Assembly (NCBI GenBank): GCA_947448675.1
Contig: CANFOR010000065.1
Span: 1 to 12,734 of the forward strand
Origin: Betaproteobacteria bacterium
GTDB lineage: Bacteria > Pseudomonadota > Gammaproteobacteria > Burkholderiales > Burkholderiaceae_C
Direction: 5' to 3'
DNA: 12,734 nucleotides
A program made the position numbers and the translations under genes. Of this stretch, positions 6,020 through 11,276 are shown in pieces. The notes below the pieces were generated by a model. The model searched no databases, had not been told where the DNA came from, and saw nothing but the letters and a program-made list of their open reading frames with translations. The stretch's first letter is position 1. Every line of letters begins with the position of its first letter.

Positions 6020-6526
6020 TTGGTTCTGGTGCTGCTCACCAGCCGCCAGCGTAAAGTGCTGCAGCATCACGGCAGAGACTTCGCCTAGCGCTTGGTTGAG
6101 GCCGTCTTCATAGCGGCCTTGCGCAAAAGCGGCCGACATACCCTGCGCCATGCTCTGCCACTGAGCCTCACTAACGTAGGGCTGGAGCCCGCGGTCAGCT
6201 ACGATTTCTATAGCGCGCTCGGCCAGTAGCAGGTAGATCAGCACGCCGTTGTTGTGCGCAGTGTCCCACACCCGCAGCTTGCCAAACAGCATGACCGCGC
6301 GCTGGCGTGCTGCAAGGCCGCGCCACAGGTAGCTGATGGGCAGGGCTGCTTCAATGCACAGGCGGATCTCGCCGCTGTGTTGGGCCTCGCTGGCGCGCAC
6401 GCGCTGCAGCAGGCGCTCTAGCGCCTCGGGCGGTAGGGCGCGCTGGGCCGGGTGACGGCCTTGCCAGTGGTGGCGCAGCAGACGTTGCAGCTTGGCCCAC
6501 AGGCTTTGTTGGGGTGTGTGGTGCAT
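5993..6526 (-). CDS. Short TPM-domain protein without signal peptide
   Basis: This is a 177-residue protein of the TPM (TPM_phosphatase, YgcG-like) superfamily. After a basic N-terminal 35 residues, a helix (LERLLQRVRASEAQHSGEIR) leads into the domain, with FGKLRVWDTAHNNGVLIYLL at about 81-100, AERAIEIVADRGL at 102-114, and the closing W...M...F..GRYEDGL helix. Unlike its upstream partner it has no signal sequence and no glycine tail, so it is probably cytosolic or peripherally membrane-bound. Such a short copy commonly follows the longer TPM protein in proteobacterial lemA operons. The ATG at 6526 shares one base with the upstream stop (TGATG) and has a GGGGAG ribosome binding site 6 nt before it; an in-frame TTG one codon earlier is rejected. 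The biochemical role in the family is unsettled. Confidence 0.85.
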   Translation of the reverse strand: MHHTPQQSLWAKLQRLLRHHWQGRHPAQRALPPEALERLLQRVRASEAQHSGEIRLCIEAALPISYLWRGLAARQRAVMLFGKLRVWDTAHNNGVLIYLLLAERAIEIVADRGLQPYVSEAQWQSMAQGMSAAFAQGRYEDGLNQALGEVSAVMLQHFTLAAGEQHQNQLPDQATIL

Positions 6527-7515
6527 CAATAGCTCCCCGAGGCGCCACCGCCACCAAAGTCGCCACCGCCACCCGAGCTAAAACCGCCACCGCCACCACC
6601 CGAGCCGCCACCAAAGCCGCCACCGCCATAATGCCCGCCCCCATAGCCACCGGGCATATAGCCCGTGCTGCGCCCCGGCAAAAAGCTGCTGAACAGGCCA
6701 AACAACAGGGCCAGCACGGCGGCCACCACGGCCAGCACGACGCTGGTGGTAAACAGCCAAGCCAACAGGCCCACCGCCCCGCCGGTGAGCAGTGCTCCTA
6801 GGCGTTGGCCAAACAGGTTGCGCGCGATGCCGCCCGCAATCGGCACAGCAAAAAACAAAAAGATGGCCAGTTGTGTCCAGTCAAAACCGCCATTGCCAAA
6901 GCTGTGGTTTTGCCCACTGCGCGGTGGGCTTACCGCGGGGGGCTCGGGCAGGGCCTCGCCGCTGATACGCGCCATCAGCTGGTCGGCCGCCGCCCCCAAC
7001 CCGCCCGCATAGTCGCCTTGGCGCAGCGAAGGGGCGAGGGCGCGCTCGATGATTTGCTTGGCAGCCAGGTCGGGAATCGCGCCTTCTAGGCTCTTGGCCA
7101 CTTCAATGCGCAAATGGCGGTCGTTTTTAGCGACGATCAGCAGCACACCGTCGCCCACATCTTTGCGGCCGATCTTCCAGCTGTTGGCCACCCGGTTGGC
7201 GTAGCTGGCAATGTCTTCCGGCTGGGTGCTGGGCACCAGCAGCATGGCGATCTGCGAACCCTTGGCCCGCTCAAACGCGGCCAGCTTGGCCTCGAGCGCT
7301 TGCTGCTGGGCGCTGCTCAGCGTGCCCGTGCTGTCGACCACATGGCCGCTTAAAACCGGAACGCTTTGCAAGCCGCTGGCGTCTTGCGCCAGGGCCGGTG
7401 TAGCAGCACTGGCCAGGCCGATCAGGCACACCAGTAGTGCGCTGAATGCTACAAAAAAAGTAGCTTTCAACGCATGTTTTATGCGCCTTGCGGGGCTTTT
7501 TTCTTCTGAAAGCAC
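6526..7515 (-). CDS. TPM-domain protein (YgcG family), secreted/membrane, Gly-rich tail
   Basis: The protein has 329 residues. A basic N-terminus and hydrophobic core (about 17-43, ending ALA before QDAS) form a signal peptide. The TPM domain spans about 52-186: VPVLSGHVVDSTGTLSSAQ, QIAMLLVPST, WKIGRKDVGDGVLLIVAKND and LRIEVAKSLEGAIPD with the conserved Asp/Gly pattern. Two or more hydrophobic segments (about 213-233 and 243-278) anchor it in the inner membrane. Residues 285-329 are almost pure Gly with Phe/Tyr/Ser, and on the DNA this is a GCCACC-rich low-complexity stretch. It follows lemA with no gap, and LemA plus TPM is a recurrent envelope pair. The start is unclear: GTG at 7515 abuts the lemA stop, while a TTG at 7470 would give a shorter, textbook signal peptide. 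Neither has a good ribosome binding site. The N-terminal codons lie in a dispersed repeat. Confidence 0.87.
   Translation of the reverse strand: MLSEEKSPARRIKHALKATFFVAFSALLVCLIGLASAATPALAQDASGLQSVPVLSGHVVDSTGTLSSAQQQALEAKLAAFERAKGSQIAMLLVPSTQPEDIASYANRVANSWKIGRKDVGDGVLLIVAKNDRHLRIEVAKSLEGAIPDLAAKQIIERALAPSLRQGDYAGGLGAAADQLMARISGEALPEPPAVSPPRSGQNHSFGNGGFDWTQLAIFLFFAVPIAGGIARNLFGQRLGALLTGGAVGLLAWLFTTSVVLAVVAAVLALLFGLFSSFLPGRSTGYMPGGYGGGHYGGGGFGGGSGGGGGGFSSGGGGDFGGGGASGSY
7444..7496 (+). repeat. Dispersed hairpin repeat, copy 1 (inside the TPM gene start)
   Basis: This 53-nt segment matches the 52-nt copy at 10389-10440 at about 39 of 48 ungapped positions. It has a stem GCTAC-N7-GTAGC (7447-7465 region) and a second stem CGCAT-N5-ATGCG, then CCTTGCGGGGC. 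In the other copy the first stem is GCTAT-N7-ATAGC, a compensatory pair change. It lies antisense to the TPM gene and encodes about residues 7-24 of that protein. Confidence 0.75.
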
Positions 7516-8121
7516 TTATTTTTTGTCGAAGTTGACGGTGGGTGGGGCTGAAATTTGCACCTCGTTTTGCACCGCAAAATTGGGCTTGGGCGCGTAGCTG
7601 AACACCATGGCTGTGAGGTTACTGGGGAAGCTGCGCGCCAGCACGTTGTAGCTCTCCACGGTTTGGATGTAGCGGTTGCGCGCCACGGTAATGCGGTTCT
7701 CGGTGCCCTCGAGCTGCACGCGCAAGTCGGCGAATGCCTGGTTGGCTTTGAGGTTGGGGTAGTTCTCGCTGACCACCATCAGGCGGCTGAGCGCGCCGCC
7801 CAACTCACCCTGCGCGGCCTGGAACTTTTTAAAGGCCTCGGGGTTGTTCAGCGTCTCGGGCGTAACTTGCATCGCCGTGGCTTTAGAACGCGCCTCAATG
7901 ACCTTGGTCAGCGTGTCTTGCTCAAAGGCCGCCTCGCCTTTGACGGTTGCCACGATATTGGGCACCAGGTCGGCGCGGCGCTGGTACTGGTTGAGCACCT
8001 CGCTCCAGGCGGCTTTAGACGACTCGTCTAAGCGTTGAAAGTCGTTGTAGCCGCAGCCCGTGAGCAGGCCCGTTGCGGCCAAACCAAGCGCCAACAACGC
8101 AGCAGAGAAAAAGCGTTTCAT
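7516..8121 (-). CDS. lemA: LemA family lipoprotein
   Basis: This is a 201-residue LemA protein. The N-terminus is a lipoprotein signal (MKRFFSAALL, hydrophobic core, lipobox LLTGC with the lipidated Cys at 23), after which the mature protein begins GYNDFQRLDE. The rest is the typical long LemA helical bundle: SSKAAWSEVLNQYQRRADLV with the PNIV motif, then EARSKA, GALSRLMVVSENYPNLKANQ and ENRITVARNRYIQTVESYN, ending in the conserved FPSNLTAMVFSY segment. I chose the ATG at 8121 over an in-frame codon 39 nt upstream because AGGAG lies 7 nt before it and because the lipobox then falls at the right distance. It is the first gene of a lemA-TPM-TPM operon. LemA proteins are envelope components of uncertain function. 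A candidate promoter lies at 8161-8189. Confidence 0.93.
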   Translation of the reverse strand: MKRFFSAALLALGLAATGLLTGCGYNDFQRLDESSKAAWSEVLNQYQRRADLVPNIVATVKGEAAFEQDTLTKVIEARSKATAMQVTPETLNNPEAFKKFQAAQGELGGALSRLMVVSENYPNLKANQAFADLRVQLEGTENRITVARNRYIQTVESYNVLARSFPSNLTAMVFSYAPKPNFAVQNEVQISAPPTVNFDKK

Positions 8122-8160
8122 GCACAGCTCCTGAGAAAAATAAAAGGACAAAAAAGCCAA

Positions 8161-8189
8161 AATCTAGCGCCAAGCCAAGTGCCTAGCAA
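8161..8189 (-). promoter_or_regulatory. Candidate sigma-70-type promoter for the lemA operon
   Basis: On the minus strand TTGCTA (plus 8184-8189) and TAGATT (plus 8161-8166) are spaced exactly 17 nt apart, each matching the -35/-10 consensus at 4 of 6 positions. Initiation near 8154 would give a leader of about 33 nt containing the AGGAG ribosome binding site. The hexamers are weak, so this is only a candidate. Confidence 0.35.
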
Positions 8190-8278
8190 GGCCCTACTAT
8201 AGATGGACGCCGCCTGCGCCACTTCAAGCCCTGGCCACGCGCCCTGTAGTGCTGCTGGCTTTAGAGGAAAATCGCGCC

Positions 8279-8737
8279 ATGCCCAGACCCAAAGCCAAAC
8301 TCCAAGCCGCCACCGTGGGCGGCAGCGCCGACGACATTGAAGCGGCGTTTTATGAGGCCCTGCAACTGGGCGACATCGACAAATTCATGGCTTGCTGGGC
8401 CGACGAAGACGAGATTGTGTGCGTCTACCCCGGCGGCGCGCGTTTGGTGGGCGCGCAGGCCATTCGCACGGTGCTGGAGCATATGTTTGCCAACAACGGA
8501 GCGATTCGCATCACGCCCGAGCGGGTGCGCAAAGTGCAGGCCCTGGCCAGCGCAGTGCACAACATTGTGGAGCGCATCGAGGTGATGACCAATGAAGGCC
8601 CGCACGAGGCCTGGGTGGTGGCCACCAACGTGTACCACAAGACCGCGCAGGGCTGGCGTTTGGTAGCCCACCATGCCAGCCCCGGCACCGCACAAGACTT
8701 GCAAGAGGCCAGTGCAGGCCCGCAGGTGCTGCATTAG
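8279..8737 (+). CDS. SnoaL-like / NTF2-fold protein
   Basis: This 152-residue cytosolic protein has the SnoaL/DUF4440-type pattern. An N-terminal helix (SADDIEAAFYEALQLGDIDKF) is followed by MACWADEDEIVCVYPGG, GAQAIRTVLEHMF, then strands including IVERIEVM and AWVVATNVYHKTAQGWRLVAHHAS, the usual end of the cone-shaped NTF2 fold. Many members are small enzymes or ligand-binding proteins. No catalytic set can be assigned, so I leave the activity open. The ATG at 8279 has GAGGA 10 nt upstream; a GTG at 8249 is in frame but adds ten residues without family support. The YheT-type hydrolase gene starts 10 nt after the stop, so the two are probably co-transcribed. Confidence 0.8.
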   Translation: MPRPKAKLQAATVGGSADDIEAAFYEALQLGDIDKFMACWADEDEIVCVYPGGARLVGAQAIRTVLEHMFANNGAIRITPERVRKVQALASAVHNIVERIEVMTNEGPHEAWVVATNVYHKTAQGWRLVAHHASPGTAQDLQEASAGPQVLH

Positions 8738-8747
8738 CGGGCTACCC

Positions 8748-9833
8748 ATGGTGTTGAACTACCGCGCCCCTTGGTGGTTGCCCGGCGGTAACCTGCAAAC
8801 CATTGCGCCTGCGCTGTTTGCCAAGCGTGTGCAGGCCGAGCCGGTGCAGTACCAGCGCGAGCGCTGGGCCACGCCCGATGGTGACTTTATTGACGTGGAT
8901 TTTTTGCAACCCCCGCCGAGCCCGAGCGCCACAGCGCCGCGTTCTAGCGCGAATATGGGCGCAAAAATAGGCGAGTGCAGCAAGGATATTTTGGTGCTGT
9001 TCCACGGCTTAGAGGGCTCTTCGCGCAGCCATTACGCAGAGGCCTTTGCCGACTGGGCGCGGGCCCAGGGCATGGGCTTTGCGGTACCGCATTTTCGCGG
9101 CTGCAGTGGTGAGCTCAACCACGCGCCGCGCGCCTACCATTCGGGCGACTTTGCCGAGATCGCTTGGGTGCTGCAGCGCCTGCGCGCGCGCATGGATGTG
9201 CAGCACGGCGTGGGCCAGGGGCGCATTATGGCGGTAGGCATTTCGCTGGGCGGCAATGCCCTGCTGCGCTGGGCGCAAGAGCTGGGTGCGGCGGCGGCCC
9301 AGGTGGTCAGCGCGGTGGCCTCGGTCTGCTCGCCGATCGACCTAGCGGCCAGTGGCCAGGCGATCGGGCGTGGCTTTAACCGCCTGGTATACACACGCAT
9401 GTTTTTGCGCAGCATGAAGCCCAAGGCCCTGCGCAAATGGGCCCAGCACCCAGGCCTGTTTGACCGCGCCGCGTTACTGGCTGCGCGCAACCTCTACGAA
9501 TTTGACAATGTCTTCACCGCACCCCTGCACGGCTTCAAGAACACCGAAGACTATTGGGCCCGCGCCTCGGCCAAACCGCAGTTGCAGCGCATTCGCATTC
9601 CGGCCTTGGTGGTGAACGCGCGCAACGACCCGTTTGTGCCTGCCAGTTGCCTGCCACAAACCGAGCTGGTGGGTGGCTATGTGCGCCTGTGGCAGCCCGC
9701 GCAGGGCGGCCATGTGGGCTTTGCGGCGGGCGGCTTCCCGGGCCATTTGCAAGCCCTGCCGCAGACGGTGGGCACGTGGTTGGCGCAGCCTGACGCACAG
9801 CCTCAGCCGCTGAGCGAGCTCAGCCATGGATGA
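8748..9833 (+). CDS. YheT-family alpha/beta hydrolase
   Basis: This 361-residue protein belongs to the YheT/EstB-type family of predicted esterases or hydrolases. The N-terminus YRAPWWLPGGNLQTIAP is the family hallmark. LFHGLEGSSRSHYA carries the oxyanion-hole region, followed by VPHFRGCSGELNHAPRAYHSG. The nucleophile elbow GISLGG holds Ser166, NARNDPFVP provides Asp294, and GGHVGF supplies His322, so the full triad is present. Residues about 50-80 contain a Pro/Ser/Ala-rich insertion between the first strands. The start is ATG 8748, at the family's usual N-terminus; an upstream in-frame codon would add 25 unrelated residues. The 3' end overlaps the next gene by 8 nt, indicating an operon. 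The physiological substrate of this family is not known with certainty. Confidence 0.9.
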   Translation: MVLNYRAPWWLPGGNLQTIAPALFAKRVQAEPVQYQRERWATPDGDFIDVDFLQPPPSPSATAPRSSANMGAKIGECSKDILVLFHGLEGSSRSHYAEAFADWARAQGMGFAVPHFRGCSGELNHAPRAYHSGDFAEIAWVLQRLRARMDVQHGVGQGRIMAVGISLGGNALLRWAQELGAAAAQVVSAVASVCSPIDLAASGQAIGRGFNRLVYTRMFLRSMKPKALRKWAQHPGLFDRAALLAARNLYEFDNVFTAPLHGFKNTEDYWARASAKPQLQRIRIPALVVNARNDPFVPASCLPQTELVGGYVRLWQPAQGGHVGFAAGGFPGHLQALPQTVGTWLAQPDAQPQPLSELSHG

Positions 9834-10404
9834 CATCGTTCGCCAAGCCATGGCCAAATGGCCCCAGGTGCCCCATTGCACCGGCTGGTTGGGCCTAGAC
9901 GCACGCGGCAACTGGTACATGCGCGACGACCGCGCCCAAGCCCAGGGGGGCTTTGCCAGCGGCCTGCCCGGTGCCAAGGGCTCGCGCTTGCAGCATGAAA
10001 AGCTGATCGACTTTATTGGCCGCAACTACGCCTGCGAAAGCACGGGCGCCTATGCCGGGCAATGGTTTTTTCAAAACGGCCCGCAGCGCGTGTTTGTGGA
10101 GTTAGAGGCTACGCCTTGGGTGTGGCGCGTCGATTACGCCGAGGGTTTGTTTGTGGTGCACAGCCACACGGGTTTGCCTGCGCGGCCCCAGCGCTGCGCG
10201 CTCGACGAGCATGGCCGCTTGTACCTGGAAACCGAGCTGGGATTTGGCCTAGTGCACACCCAAGACATGGTCTTGGCCGCTGACGCGCTGGAGCAGGGCC
10301 TGTGGGTGGCGCAGAGCGTGCTGACGCGCGAACTGCCTACACGTTTTGCCTATGTGCGCAGCCCGCATGCGCAGCATGCGAGCGCCATGAATGCTATAAA
10401 ATAA
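9826..10404 (+). CDS. Conserved hypothetical protein following YheT (probably DUF2944)
   Basis: The protein has 192 residues, is cytosolic, and has no signal or membrane segment. Characteristic conserved stretches are MDDIVRQAMAKWPQVPHCTG with WLGLDARGNWYMRDD, LIDFIGRNYACE, WFFQNGPQRVFVELEATPWV and GLFVVHSHTG. I know this as a family commonly next to a YheT-type hydrolase in Burkholderiales; the DUF number is from memory and unverified. The overlap with the hydrolase (8 nt, ATG inside its last codons) supports a coupled function, perhaps as a partner or chaperone, though nothing in the sequence shows that. The last residues (MNAIK) and the stop codon come from a dispersed repeat, so the natural end may have been altered. 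The central QNGPQRV motif with several Trp/Phe is the most conserved-looking part. Confidence 0.78.
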   Translation: MDDIVRQAMAKWPQVPHCTGWLGLDARGNWYMRDDRAQAQGGFASGLPGAKGSRLQHEKLIDFIGRNYACESTGAYAGQWFFQNGPQRVFVELEATPWVWRVDYAEGLFVVHSHTGLPARPQRCALDEHGRLYLETELGFGLVHTQDMVLAADALEQGLWVAQSVLTRELPTRFAYVRSPHAQHASAMNAIK

Positions 10405-10440
10405 ATAGCTGCCTACGCACTGTTTATGCGCCTTGCAGGC
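10389..10440 (+). repeat. Dispersed hairpin repeat, copy 2 (between convergent genes)
   Basis: This 52-nt element has stem 1 GCTAT-N7-ATAGC (10393-10409) and a second stem CGCA-N7-TGCG (10416-10430) inside GCCT...AGGC. It supplies the last four codons and the TAA of the upstream gene and abuts the stop codon of the convergent cytochrome gene at 10441. It matches the copy at 7444-7496. It resembles short intergenic hairpin elements abundant in Comamonadaceae; a role as bidirectional terminator or mRNA stabiliser is inference. Confidence 0.8.
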
Positions 10441-11022
10441 TTATTTGGCCGCTACGGCGGCGCTGGCTGCAGGCGCAGCTGCCGCAGCGGGCTTGGCTGG
10501 CTCGATAAACTTGGCGCCACCGGCATTGGCCATGTAGACCACGGCGCGCGCGATTTCGAGGTCGTCAAAATCGCCACCGGCTTGCGCGCCCATCGCGCCC
10601 TTGCCTGCCATGGCCGAATGCAGCAAAGCCTCTAGGCCTTGCTTGATGCGCGGGCCCCAGGCGGCAGCGTCGCCAAACTTGGGCGAACCCGCCAAGCCGG
10701 TCAGGTGGCAGGTGGTGCATTGGGCTTTAAAGACTTGCTCGCCGGTTTTGAGCTCACGGTTGGCGTCGCGGATTTCAACCATGCCCACTTTTTGAATGCG
10801 CGCTGCAGTGCTTTGCGCAGCCGCCTCGGCGCTCACGCCGCCCAGGGCCAGGGCCGCTGCGTCGTTAGAGCCTGCGGGCTTGGCGCCATTGGTCACGAAG
10901 TAGACCAAGCCAATGATGGCGAAGATCGGCACCACGATAGAAAATAGTGCCGTACCCAAAACCTGGGCAGGGGTTTTGATGGGGCCGCTGTGGTGGTCTT
11001 CGTCGTGGTCAATATCGCTCAT
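10441..11022 (-). CDS. Membrane-anchored cytochrome c5-type protein
   Basis: This 193-residue protein has a charged cytosolic N-terminus (MSDIDHDEDHHSG), one transmembrane helix at about 21-44, a Lys/Ala linker, and then a periplasmic c-type haem domain. The haem motif is CTTCH at 102-106, with GSPKFGDAAAWGPRI downstream and the axial methionine most likely M144 in GKGAMGAQAGG. This is the cytochrome c5 layout, an electron carrier to terminal oxidases. The C-terminus is an Ala/Pro tail of about 18 residues. I chose the ATG at 11022 because an upstream TTG at 11049 only extends a poor N-terminus. A perfect TATAAT lies on the minus strand just upstream. Its gene faces the YheT operon and is divergent from the tRNA gene. 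Confidence 0.9.
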   Translation of the reverse strand: MSDIDHDEDHHSGPIKTPAQVLGTALFSIVVPIFAIIGLVYFVTNGAKPAGSNDAAALALGGVSAEAAAQSTAARIQKVGMVEIRDANRELKTGEQVFKAQCTTCHLTGLAGSPKFGDAAAWGPRIKQGLEALLHSAMAGKGAMGAQAGGDFDDLEIARAVVYMANAGGAKFIEPAKPAAAAAPAASAAVAAK

Positions 11023-11060
11023 AGTGTGCTCTGGTGGTGAACGCTGCAAAACAACCGCAG

Positions 11061-11066
11061 ATTATA
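11061..11066 (-). promoter_or_regulatory. TATAAT -10 element for the cytochrome gene
   Basis: On the minus strand this is an exact consensus -10 hexamer. The expected start point about 7 nt downstream would give a leader of roughly 32 nt. I see no good -35 hexamer at 16-18 nt. On the plus strand TACAAT at 11090-11095 is a plausible -10 for the tRNA, again without a clear -35. Confidence 0.45.
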
Positions 11067-11108
11067 GCCGCTGCCCCGGTGGAAACCCCTACAATGCAGG
11101 CCAGGGTT

Positions 11109-11184
11109 GCGGCTGTAGCTCAGTGGATAGAGTATTGGCCTCCGAAGCCAAGGGTCGTGGGTTCGATCCCCGCCAGCCGCACCA
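11109..11184 (+). tRNA. tRNA-Arg (anticodon CCG), CCA encoded
   Basis: The 76-nt cloverleaf is complete. The 7-bp acceptor stem GCGGCTG/CAGCCGC is perfect. The D arm GCTC/GAGT, the anticodon stem TTGGC/GCCAA with loop CTCCGAA (anticodon CCG), a 5-nt variable loop, and the T arm GTGGG/CCCGC with loop TTCGATC are all present, followed by discriminator A and an encoded CCA. CCG reads the CGG codon, common in GC-rich genomes. The gene sits directly upstream of an integrase, so its 3' half is a likely attachment site. A short T-run follows at 11186-11190. Confidence 0.97.
11160..11184 (+). other. Candidate attL: 3' end of tRNA-Arg
   Basis: Tyrosine integrases encoded next to tRNAs usually recombine at the T-arm/3' end of the tRNA, and the element restores that end. 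Here the intact T-arm, acceptor 3' strand and CCA precede the integrase by 92 nt. The core length cannot be read from one side only; the direct repeat at the other end would define it. Confidence 0.5.
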
Positions 11185-11254
11185 CTTTTTGAAACCCAAG
11201 CCCCGCGCGGCCTCCCGGCCCGTTTGGCGCTGGCTATCATCCACTTCGCTCATC

Positions 11255-11273
11255 CAGCTCCTTCATGGAGTTG
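11255..11273 (+). promoter_or_regulatory. Hairpin over the ribosome binding site of the integrase
   Basis: CAGCTCC (11255-11261) pairs with GGAGTTG (11267-11273) through seven pairs, one of them G-U, closing a 5-nt loop. The 3' arm contains the GGAG that lies 6 nt before the GTG at 11277. If the GTG is the start, the ribosome binding site is buried in a stem, suggesting poor or regulated translation. If the ATG at 11265 is used, it lies in the loop and has no ribosome binding site. Confidence 0.5.
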
Positions 11274-11276
11274 CTA

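Noticed and set aside
6533..6662. Independent repeat element in the GCCACC-rich tract
   Set aside because: It is explained by the glycine codons of the TPM protein tail.
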